64,000 nucleotides of DNA from Varroa destructor (GCF_002443255.2 NW_019211455.1:46894863-46958862), one strand, 5' to 3'; numbered from the stretch's first letter, positions 25,801-38,591 are shown. Notes: generated by a model not told the origin, from the letters alone. Program-made: numbers and translations.

Positions 25801-27542
25801 TAGTTAAGGCCGCATTGACAGGACCAAATAGGACGGAACAGTACCTGGCATTTACGGGTTCGTTTGTATCAAAACCACGCAAAATGATAGAGCAATCGGC
25901 CAAGTCGGCTGTGGCACTGCGGTCGTATGCTGAACTCTATCGACTGAAGCGCCACAAGATGTTCTGCACTGGTCCCCCAGGTTTGGAAACGAGTCAGAAA
26001 TGGCTAACCCGACGCTGGTTAAATGAATCTATCAATACTATTGAGCGTTCCTATTTTCGATTCATATTTTCTATACATGTTCAGTTTGCTTTGTGACATC
26101 TAAATACCATTGTGCGTTTTTGCTGGCGGCAGGCACGTGCGCTTCCGAAAACAACTTAGATATTAGTTATTTTGGCTAGCTATTTTCTATTACAGTGGTT
26201 CCGGGGAGTTGTATTTTTGCACGTGTGGCTGGTTACCTTCGTATTAGTCACAGACTTATCAATCGTCTTGATCGACAGCTTCCTGACGCAAATTTATATG
26301 CGTTAACGTCTCTGATCACTGCGGTTAATTGCGAGAGCTGGACCCGTAGCATTTGCCGCATGAATGGCAGCGATGCCCGTTAGATGTAAACATTCAAATA
26401 TGTTTATTAATTATTTTACGTTTGTGAGCTATACACATTAGATTTCTTTAAAAGGAACAAATGTCTTTGTCTTGTTGAAACTTGTTTCTTAATACTTATT
26501 CCAGTGGCAAAATGACTCGTGTGAAAATAAGTTGGACCGCTTTTGGAGAGGTAGTTAAGGGCTTTTTTAGCACGTAAGCCGATAAACAACATATGACATT
26601 ACATGCTTCAACCTGTTGTCTAGTTCAACCTGAAATAACGGCCTACCCTCAACCGATAACAAAGTTATTGGCTTTTCCCATCTGACATATACTATCAAAC
26701 TTCCACCATCAAAATGCCTATTTTTATCCAACTTATCTGTCCATATGGGTCCTCGAATATACAGCTTTCTCGTGACCTGTGCGTGATCGTAAAAGCCTCG
26801 AGGGCGATGGCCTCTGTTGCTGAGAAAAATGGAATGTCCATAGGCGGGTTTCAACAATAACAAAATTGAATCCTAGGTCGTGATCAATCTAAGATTCAAT
26901 CAACAACTCGCTCGAGTTGTTACAACAACTACACCAACGGCGCCATAACGATGACTGCGGTTCAAGCAATAACTATCAGCCACAATCCCCGTTAGAATGT
27001 AATGGCCTCATGACTCACTACCCGCTCAATAACTCGGTCTCAAGCTTCGTCTTACGTTCTCTTGACAGCAGCCCCGAAGGTTAGGATAGCTTTGGAGCTG
27101 CGAGCCAGTATCAAATACGTATGTTTATAAAAGGATCCAGCTGGCACGTATAACCGAGATCCGCATGTTACCTGAGTCAGTGGCGAAAGCAAGGGACCTC
27201 CTGTCAGGGCGCGCAAGAAAACAATTAACACGGCTAATTCGAAACCGATCCAAAAGAAGGCTCCAGTTCGTACCTTGGAGCGATTCAAGCACTACGCGCC
27301 GGTTAAGTACAGGGAAAACTAGGCGAGACTATAGAAAACTTCAAAGGAAGTCTAACTACCGGCGACGATGAATTAGTTTACAAATCAAATGCCATTACAT
27401 TGGTAGCGTTCAAAATAAATGTGTTTCAAAGGAAGGTTTTCCCACAAGTCTTTCGGCCCTGCAGTCTCTAAAACGACCACACATGGCCATTTCTCATGTA
27501 ACTGCGGCTCGTGTGCCAGCAGAATCTAACCTATGCGCTTCG
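22827..27542. other. No supported gene
   Basis: Scattered frames of 60-98 codons without support. Short inverted repeats occur at 24333-24358 (9-bp arms), 24421-24437 (8-bp arms around one base) and 26902-26921 (9-bp arms, 2-nt spacer). Confidence 0.45.
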
Positions 27543-27607
27543 CATACCAAGAAAAGGGGTAAGTCCCCGGCCCGGAAGGATCAAGGGATCGAGCCCCTTG
27601 GGTATGA
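27543..27607 (+). other. tRNA-like fold, truncated
   Basis: The sequence can fold with an acceptor-like stem (CATACC at 27543-27548 with GGTATG at 27601-27606). Just inside it is a perfect 5-bp T-arm-like stem (AAGGG/CCCTT, 27583-27599) with a 7-nt loop ATCGAGC. The segment GATCGAGCC matches the polymerase III B-box consensus GWTCRANNC. A further hairpin GGGG-TAAGT-CCCC lies at 27556-27568. The total length of 64 nt is too short for a full cloverleaf, and no A box is present. It could be a degenerate tRNA, an inserted organellar tRNA fragment or coincidence. Confidence 0.2.
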
Positions 27608-28288
27608 CTGAGAAAATTGGAAATTTTTGTGGCTTAAAAATGTAGGAAGTATTCTTTCGTTATAGGCAGGGAAATTAGCCTGCAAACGAGATCAAGAAAC
27701 AGGGAGAGAAAGTTATCTAACCAGTGAATTCTCTATGGATTGACAGGGTTGGAGCATGTGATTACGAAGAGATGCTTGTCCCCTGGAGAATCTGTTTCGG
27801 GTATGAAACGGCCGCGGCCAGTGGAGTCCAGTGGTAGAGTTACCTTTTACTCACTTAACAGTCGACGACTCATGAGTTAGTCAAGCATTGAGCAGGCAAC
27901 AATGGCTGTGAAAAAAAGACAGTAGTTAGTGATCGGGCGTCTGGATTAGGTGAGAGTCTGAGTCTCTGAGTAACTAGGCAAGAAAGTATCACGGTTTAAT
28001 TAAGAGGATTTGCGGATCTAGGCAACGTTGTCGTCAGAAGCGAACGAATTGAAAACTGCTAGATGGGATTTTAGCGATACTTTCGCTGTGTGTATATCGC
28101 ACGCTAAAAGCAAGCAAGGGGGATTGCTTTAAGAACGTACCATTCTCATAGACCGCGGAGTGAAAAATATGGAAGTATCTAGAGGTGAGAAAAACATGGC
28201 CGATCGGTTAGCACCCTGATGCCGCATACTGTTAATGTCTTTTTGAGCATGATAGGAAAAGTTAATGCCACTCGATATTTTTTCAGGT

Positions 28289-28295
28289 TAAGTTG

Positions 28296-28326
<31 letters not shown>

Positions 28327-28362
28327 CTTATTATCCGACTTATTATACAACTTATTTATCCA
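28289..28362. repeat. (TA)n tract, 12-bp tandem repeat and 11-bp inverted arms
   Basis: A TA run at 28296-28323 is followed by three 12-bp units (cttattatccga, cttattatacaa, cttatttatcca; 28327-28362). The arm taagttgtata (28289-28299) is the exact reverse complement of tatacaactta (28344-28354), so the TA run sits inside a potential cruciform. Confidence 0.85.
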
Positions 28363-30540
28363 ATCAACTTAAATTAATGTAACTCTGCTCCGGGCAAAGT
28401 TGTACGACTCCAAGTTAAAGGAACTTTTTAATTTTTTTGTTGAAGAGGTCTGGTCTAATGCGCGCAAGCACAGTCTGGAAGTAATTCCTCCAAGAGTCCA
28501 TGCGTGAACCCCGCGTTACGTTGGAACCTCTAGGCGAAGGGTACACAAAAGAAGGTTACATATTCGCGTTTACCGTACCATATTGTTAGAAGCCATTTGA
28601 TTCCTTTTAATTATCAGTCTCCCTGTTTCGAATGCCTCTTTCTTTTTCAGATTACCTTCCATGAAGGTCATTCCGATGCCGCGAAACGGGTGACACTAAA
28701 GATCTGTTTAAATGGGCTCTCCCGCCGTTCTTTGCATTCTAGCGGCAGCGCCCTAGGAATCCTTCAGTATTGCTTATTTCGAATATTGCGTCATTATGAC
28801 TAAATTCACTGTTTTTTTATTTTCTTAAGCAAATTTCTTTAGTGTGCAGAAGCAATCATAATTACATCGATTCAAGCTTTTAGAGTAGGGAAGTTGAAGT
28901 CCTACTTTTCTATTGTATAATCTTATATTGCCAACCGGTAGACAATTCGAACGCTCTCAGTTATCGTGCCCTTCATCCACAGGTCACCTAAAAGAATTTA
29001 TTTGCCAAGGGAAATGTATTTATATACCAGCCTTGAAGCTTTTTAAGAACGAAATCATTGATAACCGTACTAGACCTTAATATTAATCCACGTCCAACAG
29101 CAATTTTGTTTAATTAGCCTGGTTTAATAATTATAGCTTTGTAAACTGGATATAATGTATTCCTATATTTCTCAAAACAACTTTCCAAAACACCAAATAA
29201 TGATTTAAGCGAATTTTTAACACAGAGCTTATTCGTAACGTATAGGTTCTGGGTACCAAAAACATCTTTAGTCAACACATTCAGACGGACTCACACTCAC
29301 TTCTTATCAAGAGTCGCATAACACTTCATCTTATTTGTAAGTTATAGGCTTCTTCCCGAAGGTCGTTTTGACAGCGAAACCTTTTTACTTGATTTCGCTG
29401 GCCTTAAAATGACACCTTTTCCTTTTTCATGTCGGACGTGCCTAACAAGTTTAGGACAAATTAAGGAATATTGTGATTGGTCGGCTTTAATATTGTGTAT
29501 AACAAAGTTAAACCGAGTTAGAAAAGATGTACAGTGCTGTCTAAGTATTATTTGATCAAAGTTACGCTCGGTGATAAGTTTCAAAACTTATGATCGAGCC
29601 TAACTATGCTTCGTACAGGCAAATACTAGATACATCTTGGTTACTATAGCAATTTTTTTCTTGGAAAGTGACGACTAGAATTTAGCCTTGCTATATATGG
29701 ACTCTCTTGGCCTTATCATCAGGACGGTAGAACTGGTACAATTGTAGTTTTGGCTGATAACTTTATTCTTCACTTACTGTCATCAATTGCTATATACTAA
29801 TGATGATAGTTATCATTATACAGTAATAACAATATTCTCGTCAACGTGAGAAGAAACCCTGACCGTTAAAGTATTTTTTCCTTCCGTTAACTGTATTACC
29901 CGAATCTAAAAACTAGCTCTACCTATCGATTGTTATAGCAACGCCTGTCCCGTTCTCATAGTTACTAACAGCCTTTTTTTTTGATAAACACATGCACACA
30001 GATCCAAGATAACCATAAGTTGTTCGTTGTTTTTACAACGGCGATAATGCACCTGGGCTTTATTTAACGTGTTCGTGTAATATTGTATATTCGTGTCACA
30101 CCGTAACCGCTGCAGTCTTATCTTCACGATCGCATCATTTGTTTATGACGAGGTATTGTTGTGTCATAGCCAACCATTTCTCCGCACTTCAGCCAGCCCT
30201 TTAAATGGCTATTGTATTGTTAATAATGAGGTTAATGGTAATCCTCGAAATCGTGTAGATGTTCGAAGTATGGCTGGCGCGCGCGATTCATTGCGTAAAC
30301 CACTTTAAAATAGTTTGAGTGGCAAACGCGTGTTCGAGTCCTTCCAGGCACTCTGCTTTACGATAGACTTGCTCGCTGCATAGCCATAAGCGTGGGTCCA
30401 CATGGCGGCAATGGATAGATCATTTGTGAAGTTCTAAAACATGCTTAAATTACGTGATCCCCGCTGCCATTATGTCCGAAGGCCAGTACCAACAAGGCGG
30501 CTGAACAGGACTAAGAGCTTTCACTCACGATGTCTGTCAG
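28363..30540. other. No supported gene
   Basis: A polypyrimidine-rich acceptor (ctctttctttttcag, ending at 28650) leads into 50 open codons ending at 28803. No donor and no recognised domain were found. The rest is AT-rich and featureless. Confidence 0.4.
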
Positions 30541-30744
30541 GTTTTTCACTCTATGCTGAAGCGCCCAAAACCACTCGTCCTCTGCTAATGAACTCCATCA
30601 CGGAAGAAGTCGTCTACGGAGATGGCCAGTTAACTGTAGCTTCCCTGTGTCAATCCTCACCGACTATTTTAATAGATTACGCAGTGGAAATGGTGTCCCA
30701 TCAAACACAGCGTATGTCGACCGTCGGGGGAATACTGTATGTTT
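30541..30744 (+). CDS. Candidate internal exon, unknown function
   Basis: A 124-codon frame at 30441-30815 contains an acceptor-like site (gatgtctgtcag) ending at 30540 and two donor-like sites, GTATGT at 30737 and GTACGT at 30745. The enclosed peptide includes LYAEAPKTTRPLLMNSITEE and GDGQLTVASLCQSSPTILID and lacks low complexity. With the second donor, the exon would leave a single base. That phase fits the candidate exon at 32461, which needs one base from its predecessor. The pairing is inference from phase only. Confidence 0.2.
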
Positions 30745-31738
30745 GTACGTGTTCATGCGTGTGTATATTAAAGTCATATGTCAGCTTTATCGTGTATGAT
30801 TCGAAACGACTTTAAGGAATCATTTCGAGAGCGTGCGTCTAACGATGGTTAGCACGTGACCCTAATACCAACTATGATAGACCTCATCGACGTCGTTGTA
30901 TGTCCATGTATCATATAAGCGTCGTGGAGGAAGAGAGATAGCCCGGCAGGGAGAGCATATGAGATTTGCCTCTCATTCAAAAATGCCCCGGATGGACAAC
31001 AAAGGTGCTGCCGCTTGTTTCCCGGACTGTGTGTCTGTCCTGACGGTAGTCTTCGTCTAAGATTGTTCAAAAGATTGATGAATCTCCTCTCGTTAGCGTC
31101 TGTTACTGTTCGGTGCCGCGTCTGAAGGGAACCAATAGGCTTTACTCGGTGTCAGGATCCAATCGGAATCGGACCTAGAGATTTCATTCGAATCAAGTTT
31201 GAGCGATGTAGCGCGATACAATCGGGTTGCTTCTTATTCACCCCGAGTTTTTCCTACACACGTGTCTCGATAAACGGTACGTCTCCGTCTGATACAACGC
31301 GATCTTGGCAAACCAATAGATTCTGGTAATTGTGCTACCAATTTTAAAGACCCCCTTTTAAAGGCTCCTTTAGACTTGCCTAAATCAGCGCATGCCGTTT
31401 AAGGATGTTCTGTTAAATTACTATCGGTACGATAAACACTAGTCTGTTGAATATCAGATGAATCAAGTTGTTTACGTGCGACCTAACGCTTCCCGTAGAT
31501 GTATTTATATGCAGAATGTGTTAAGCATAGAGCAATGAAGTGCATCGGTCGTAGTGATTAGAGGCACAGATTCATATAGGTAGGTCCATATATCTCCTAG
31601 ACGAAGTGCTGGCAGACCGAATGAAATGTTCATCAAGATGAGAAAAGGACCTGGCAAGCCTGTTATCCGTTTCAAGTCGCCATTTGACTAGTAGGGGCTA
31701 TTGCTTCCCTGAAACGGAGGCCAAGAATAGGTAGCCGA

Positions 31739-31753
31739 GGGGGGGGGGGGGGG
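31739..31753. repeat. G15 homopolymer
   Basis: Fifteen consecutive G followed by six A. Confidence 0.95.
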
Positions 31754-32460
31754 AAAAAACTACTTGCTCAAATTGTGGTAGAACTATTAATGAATAAATA
31801 GACAATGACTAAATAAATTGGATTATCGCCGCGTGGTCGCTCGTCCAACTCTGTATCTCAAAGGGTTCACATAATGGATGAAGAGCTCGAATATATGCTT
31901 AGCGAAAGGCGGTCGTAGGAACGCCGAAACTGGGCACGAAGTAGAAATAGAATGGGTGTCCTAGGCTCATTCCACATGTTGAGGACACAAAGGCTGGATT
32001 GACCTGTTCATTTAACAGCTCGTATCTCATTTAAATACTTCTGGGAAATCTAATGCATTCGGAGTATATAGTGTTCAATGTATCTGTGGTAGGGATCGAA
32101 GAAACTATACTCAGATTAGCCTACTTGGCTTGAATAGGCGTTGTTCCCAGATATTCACGAGGGAAAGTAGAGTTTAGTTATCTATTGTAAAAACAGATTT
32201 TTTAGTTTCGTCAAAACTCACTCAAAAAATAAATGGCCGTTTAAATACTTTTCGGCGAAAATTCGTAACAAAAAATTAGAAAAATTCATTTTCTGGTAAT
32301 CATTGTCCAAGCGTAGTATCAAGAACAATGAATTAACTGCAGAGCTACCTCACGTGGCTGTGCTACAATCCAACTGATACACTAATATAAACTGCAAAAA
32401 TACCCAACGCCTAAACAGCGTGAGCCAAAGTTAAGATCCAATCAGTGTTCTTATCTGCAG

Positions 32461-32795
32461 GTTTACAAAAACAGATTTTTATTCCCGAACATACCAGCCT
32501 TCCTCAGACTACAAATAATACGGCATTCGGCCACTCGACTTCAACAAACCTTAGCAACAATTCACTATACGAAAGTGTCCCTGAAATCCACTCGATTTTC
32601 TGCTCCCCAGTAATAAGCCAAGATCAAATCGGATACGAGGCAAAATCCTTACCGATATCACCCACTAGAAGATCGCCGTCGGACAAGGCAAGCGTTCACA
32701 TGCCCCCATCCCCGCTACGCGATTCCTTGACGTATACGAGAGCATCAGGCTTAACAGTTTGGCCATGTTGTCATGTTAAGGGGATTTTCCAATAA
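32461..32795 (+). CDS. Candidate Ser/Pro-rich exon, unknown function
   Basis: An acceptor-like site (agtgttcttatctgcag) ends at 32460, and the frame then stays open for 110 codons to a TAA at 32793. The peptide is Ser/Thr/Asn/Pro-rich and probably disordered. It includes NNSLYESVPEIHSIF and SLPISPTRRSPSDKAS and resembles the low-complexity cytoplasmic or linker regions common in signalling and adhesion proteins. That is a compositional resemblance, not a family match. A weak donor (CAT then GTTAAG) lies near the end. It may belong with the candidate exon at 30541-30744. Confidence 0.25.
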
Positions 32796-34679
32796 TTGGC
32801 GGCAGGCTTCAGCCCTAGTAAACACTGTACGTAAGATGGGACGGAACAGGGCGAGGTGGGGTTGACTTGACTTTCGAGTCGGTCTTTCAAATCATTAAGA
32901 GTTGCAAGTCGTCAAGTTTCTACAAAGCTATTGAGACCGGTTCACTCACACTAGTCTCTTAGTCGGTCCGGCATCTTGTTGAAAACCCCACTCAACGCAT
33001 GCTTATGTCCAATACGCTGGCTAGGGGGACGTCCTATCACCACAGCTAGAGATGCCCTAGTTAGTAGAAAGCCGCATAGAGCTATGGACTTGGCAGTAGA
33101 TAGAGGTCATTAATGCTAGCTTAGATACCTCCCAGGCCCTGCATAGCCTCGACTCCTCAAAATACCGTTTGCCTATCCCGGAGTGAGTGTGTCGCCATAT
33201 ACAATTCGGGATTTCCCAGTTAAACAGTGGCCAAATAAGCTTAACTTTACGAGTCTTTCTCGATCAGAAGATAGCAAGTGGATAAAGCTGGAGTCGAAAC
33301 TTTGTCTCCCAGACATTCCTGTTTTCCCGTGTAAATTAGAATGACTCAAAAGTGAATGGTAGTTGAAATGCTTAGTAAAATGCTATGCGAAATAAGCAAG
33401 GGAGATCTTACTGGTTCGACGAATTTTCAATAGGCTTGTAAGGCGACGCACGACTAGAAAGACATGCAAATGCCAAAAGTTTAAAAGGCATCTGCTAGCC
33501 ATTATAGCTTCATACGTTTCAGAAGTAGGCAGGAAACCAGTTCGTTGAAACTGGCTCAAAGAAGACTCAAATGTTTATGATGGCCAACGAATACCCAGAA
33601 GTACAGTGGTCATTTGTGTATCACAATGAGCGGCTGTTAAAGGTGTGATTTTTCTTCTTACAATTAACTAAATTGTTTCGGATAATGACGCTACAGAATT
33701 AGCAACGGAGCTGCGGGCCATTAGCTAACTAAGGTCTCCAATGGCATAAATGAGTCAGTGCACAACAAACGGTTAGTTCTAGTATTGGGCCTGTGGCGCC
33801 GACTATTAACCGAAATATAATGACATTATACTATAATATAATAAGTTGAAACACTAACATACTACTATGACTGTAATTGTCACTGTCATTTAAACACAAA
33901 CATTTCATTTACAGCTAGTTGAGATTTAACGGCTAGGCTCTATTATTTGATGGTAAAGTGGCGACATCTCGATGCGTATAACACAACCTGACGCTACGTT
34001 CTGTCCCGCACGGGGGGCGTCTCCGCTAATCAGCGGGAGATGGCCACCCGCCCCGAACCAGCGCACCGTCGGTTGTTATTGAGAATGATGCGAATCTGAC
34101 TTGCGCTTTGATAGCAATGGGGCGCTGCTACTTATTCGAGATTGAAATCCACGCTTCGTGCTTCCGTTGAAATTCATCAGAGCGGAAGTTTGTGTCGGAA
34201 ACTGGCGATGGCGGCGGGAGCAGCGGTAATACTATAGATGTTGTACGAAATCAAGATGGCAAATACCTGAATCACCATTTTAGTTTGCCGAGCCGAAGCC
34301 GACTCCCGCCGGTTGACTGGTTCCTAAGTTGCATTGGTCCCAGAGTAGGGATCATCGACATTTTGTTGGTCGGGTCGAGTTGACTTGTCTCGCCTCGACG
34401 ATATTCGAAGATATGTGAAAACTGTATGTCTATGAACGATTTTTCTAGTTGCAGTAAGCTTACAAATAGGATCACGGTCGAGGTCGATCCCTAGAATGCC
34501 TTCCGAGAACGAACTAGGCACTATTTGCTGGTCTATGGTCGGCGACTGGAATCGCTTTAATGCAGTTGTTGAGAAAACACTTCCTAATAATCAAATTTAG
34601 TAGATCCAGAGAATGGTTCCATCCAAATAGAGTATTTATAATAGCCGAATTATTTTAAAATCCGAATAGCTCAAGTGAT
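32796..34679. other. No supported gene
   Basis: One open frame at about 34165-34383 (+) follows an AG (aattcatcag) and includes SETGDGGGSSGNTIDVVRNQ. It meets a donor-like GTAGGG, but both signals are weak. The rest is anonymous. Confidence 0.35.
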
Positions 34680-34692
34680 CATGGTCAGCAGT

Positions 34693-34753
34693 CGACCGAC
34701 CGACCGACCGCCCGACCGCCCGACCGACCGACCGCCCGACCGACCGACCGACC
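34693..34753. repeat. (GACC)n microsatellite between inverted flanks
   Basis: Tandem GACC units with several GCCC variants. The tract is bracketed by catggtc (34680-34686) and its reverse complement gaccatg (34750-34756). Confidence 0.95.
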
Positions 34754-34756
34754 ATG

Positions 34757-35386
34757 GTATGGTAGCAGAGTTATTAATAACGCTTGCTTTTTCCGCGTAT
34801 ATCATTCAGAAACGTATTCACTTTTTTCTAATTTCGTAATAGTAAATAGACGTTTTTTTAGCAATTGTGCTTACGCTGATATAAAGTTATAAAGCAATCG
34901 AGCAAGATACAGATCCAATCGAGTAAAAGGAAAAGATGTATATCTTATATTTGTACTTAGAGGTGTTCCAGGCTCTTTCTTTCTTTTATTCGTTAAATGT
35001 ATTTTAATATTCAGTCATAACCAATTTTATTTCTTCCATCGCATACGCTAATGTATGTCTGTTTCTACGCGAATCATTGTTTCGGTGATGGAATTGTCAA
35101 TGTTACCTACTATCTACAGCGGTTACCACTGATGCTCAAAAAGTCTCCGAAAGTAAAAGTGTTATGCCTGTTGGTCAATAAGGAAAATTAGTGATTTAAT
35201 TAATATAGTAGCTCACTTTCTATTCAGCTGAATTGACACGCTGTGTGGCTGTAGATGGGAAATCGCGCACTCACTGGTGTCGTTTTTTGCCTCAATCTCC
35301 CTACATATATTACTCCCGCAGCCTTTTCTCTGCTTAAATATCTCGTCAATGCTCAAACGTCCCATTGCTTTATTTTCCCCCCATAG
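34757..35386. other. No supported gene
   Basis: AT-rich sequence with no frame of note. Its last 30 bases are pyrimidine-rich and form the acceptor of the next candidate exon. Confidence 0.45.
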
Positions 35387-35522
35387 TCACGGCCCTCTGG
35401 CAAAAGTTTACAGTTTCCAACAACTACATATAGTTCTATGCGACTCGTTCACACATGTCATTCGCCTATGGACTCCCACGGGGTCCTGGCCTTCGTCTAC
35501 GACACTTCATCGCATCAGTTGG
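35387..35522 (+). CDS. Candidate internal exon with good splice sites at both ends
   Basis: A strong 3' splice site (gctttattttccccccatag) ends at 35386, and a strong 5' splice site (TTGG followed by GTAAGTAT) begins at 35523. The 136-nt interval is open in the phase starting with whole codon TCA, giving 45 codons plus one base. The acceptor itself supplies an in-frame TAG. The peptide includes GKSLQFPTTTYSSMRLV and DSHGVLAFVYDTSSHQL. A second plus frame is also open through here, so the phase is not certain. No family is recognised. It is among the best-supported exons in the window on signal quality and typical size. Confidence 0.3.
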
Positions 35523-38500
35523 GTAAGTATCATCTCAAAGTGCCCCTAGATTCTGATCCCCCCTCTACATGCTTCCTTATTTCGAATCGAGCAGCGGCAG
35601 CAGCAACAGCAGCTGTAACAAGATGCGTAGAGAAGCGAATCTATGCTTTTGCTGTACGCCCCCTGCGTCTGGCGACGTCTCCTTGTAAAACAGCGTGGGT
35701 GCCCTTCGGTTTTCGGCCCTGCCCTACAAGCCGACCCTCCTTTTCCCAGCTATTGACTAGCTGTTCCCTACATTCGTCTAGCCAACCACCTGCTTAATAA
35801 TTCATTAGTTAAAAGCCGTGTAACTAGTTTTTTGAGTGAACGTTACGGGCCCACTTCTCCACTGCACTGCATGCATGCCTGTCTGCCTAACTGACTACTT
35901 TCTGCCCTACAGCGGTGCCATTGCATTTCGGTGTTGCTGAGTATGGTTCTGGGTCTATTCTCTGTCACCCCACTCAGAGGGAACATCTACCAGGCGAGCT
36001 TGGGCATGTACCTACGTCCAATCTTTACTCCGTTCTACTTTTCAGCTAAATAGGTAACACGGTTGGCACACAGAGCACAAAGAGTTCTGCACATGCATAT
36101 GTATCCGCTGGATGTGTGGGGGTTAGTCGAGGCAAAGGAGTCCAAGGCAACACCACTATAGCTGATTAGGGCCGTGGGGCAATTGATGTTGAACGGAGTG
36201 TACCGCGCCGGATGAGTGCAACTGTGTGAGAGATCGAGCTTTCTTTCTAAAAGGGGCAAAATGTTGGTGCTAGAATGTGGTGTCGTGACGACTGTGTGAC
36301 GCGGACCGACATTGAGATGAGAAATAAAATAGGCAGGTTTCACTTTTGTTCACCCCTTCCAGCCTCCTATTGAGTGTGCAGGTGTGCAAGCGAATGAGGA
36401 ACGAAAAGACTGATAGTAGTTGCCTTTCACACCGAAGGCGGCTGAGAGGTTTGTTGGAAAAACTGCATTTGCGTTGCTTTTACATTTTTTCGATGAAAGA
36501 TATAGGTTAATCTACCTGTGCATTTATACAAGGATATACGTACATTATACGCATGTACATATGTGTAAATTACACACAGGTACATATGTGTTCATTACAC
36601 ACATCTACATTTGAATCTATGCAAATTGCTCGTGACGATTTTATAGCAAGGCATCAGAGAAATTTTAGCTTGCCACGTAATATACGTGAAGAATCACGGC
36701 CCAATTTCGTCTAGCATCAAAATACCTTTATGCTTACGTCAGCGTGACGGTTGTAATTAGGGACCGTAATAACTGTCATCAGAGTATATGTTCTATTGCA
36801 TTTTTTTCTAATTTGCTAACCTGTATTTTGAGGTTAGCACCTGCTATTCTTGTTATGTTTAATAAAAACGCAAACAGGTTTCACGAATTCTAAGTTTTTT
36901 TTTTCATCTCTAATGAGCCGTTGCTTCTTTGGTTCCACGAAATAATTGTTGTAAGTTTTCATAAACATGGATCATTGCGCTCTGCGACCTGAGCTAGAGC
37001 ATTGACTTTTGCTTTGCAAGAATACAGAATATATATATAAGCTAACTGTTTAAACCCTTATTTGACATAATTGAATTAACTAAAGTAGTTATTTACAAAA
37101 GAACGATAAACACGGAAAGGGTAAAGCAGAATGTTTCGGCTAGAATATAGTTTCAGCTATATTTGAAGCACCGGCAAACACATGTTGATCCATTGACACA
37201 AATGGCTTCGTTGAACATCTACTAACTAGTTCATTTAAAAGTAGATTGATTAATACCTTTTTCCGTATTGGAGATACAAGTATGTATGCTCTCAGTGGCG
37301 CACGTTTCCAAGCTATATCAGATCTCACTTAATTATTGCACATTGCCTAAGCTTTGCTTTCCTACAAATCGTTCTCCTTATCAACTTTCTGCCGCTATAT
37401 GCTATTTGATACTATAATACAGCACCAGTAAATGCCCTCTCATACTAGCAGACAACATAGCAGACGGCGTCAGGTCAGCGGCGAGACCTGCGCATATTTC
37501 ACCTAAGAGAACGATCTGCAATAGCAAATGTTCCACGCGATGCTTTATAGGTTCTCTTCAATGAAAGAAAGTATTATTCCACCAAATTGGCCCTCATTAA
37601 GCTTCGTGTGAGCACAACAATGAGGGTATCAGTGAAGCGCCTCTAGGTGGTACGCGACCCGCGTTCTTTAAGCTGCACGTTTGTGCCACAACTGTATCTC
37701 ATGCACATAAACCTAGCACCGAGCCACACTTCGTTGGTAATGAGAGTACATCTATAGATACTCAAAACCACACTATTTGTGGCGGATTTTCAGCAGGCTT
37801 GTTGATTCTCGCTATTGATTATTATACTGCTATACTGGTATAATATCATTGCTCGAGGCTAAAGGGGGCAGAAAGAATGCAGAATTTAGTGAAAGGGCGG
37901 TAGCGCTATGTGAAATGTGAAGTGCCCTCGGGCACCAGCGGATACAAGCAGGACAGCTGCGAGGACAATTTTTTTCCCCAAATACCTACGTTGAATTTCT
38001 GTAGAAAATGATAACATTTTTAAGATAGCAGTCACAATGATAACAACAATAACAGTAGGAGACGCATAACTGCTATTTACAGGGTAGCTTCAGTAGATAT
38101 GCAAATGAAGTCGTGACAAGGATCAGGCGGAAGTCTTCGCTTAGATGGGCAAAGAACAAGGCTAACTAAGGCAGGGTTACTAACTGGGCAATTAGAACTC
38201 CCATTGAGAACGATTGTTCGAATAACGCTGTAGTTCCATCAACACTCTAAGTGCATGTATAAAACAAATGCATATAGTTACAATTTTCGTTTAGTTGATA
38301 CACAACTTCTACACCTATTCGTTGATGAATACTTCATCTAATACCCGTCATCTGCCCGAAACAAGGCAGACCTTTACATATAATGATTTTTCATAATGAC
38401 AATTATTAATAGTAATCCCGATAAGAAGCCCATGAAGGGTAATTTATAACCCCAAATAAATCCACCGATGAGACATGCACGGCCCCTTTTGCCCATCCTG

Positions 38501-38588
38501 CAAAACATTGTCCATGAGCTTGCATTATGGAGAAGCACAATCTAGTGTGCATACGTAATGCTAGCTGATTGAGGAGCTACGCTGCACC

Positions 38589-38591
<3 letters not shown>
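35523..38591. other. No supported gene
   Basis: A 102-codon minus frame at 36035-36343 with a Cys-rich tail lacks start or splice support. The remainder has no frame above 70 codons. Confidence 0.4.
36555..36603. repeat. 24-bp tandem repeat with internal palindrome
   Basis: Two units of the form gtacatatgtgtNNATTACACACA start at 36555 and 36580. Each contains gtgt...acac, so each unit can itself fold. Partial copies flank both sides. Confidence 0.75.

Noticed and set aside
28651..28803. Frame after an excellent acceptor, with a segment vaguely like a phosphotyrosine-binding domain strand
   Set aside because: The resemblance is a few residues only, no donor follows and the frame ends in a stop after 50 codons.
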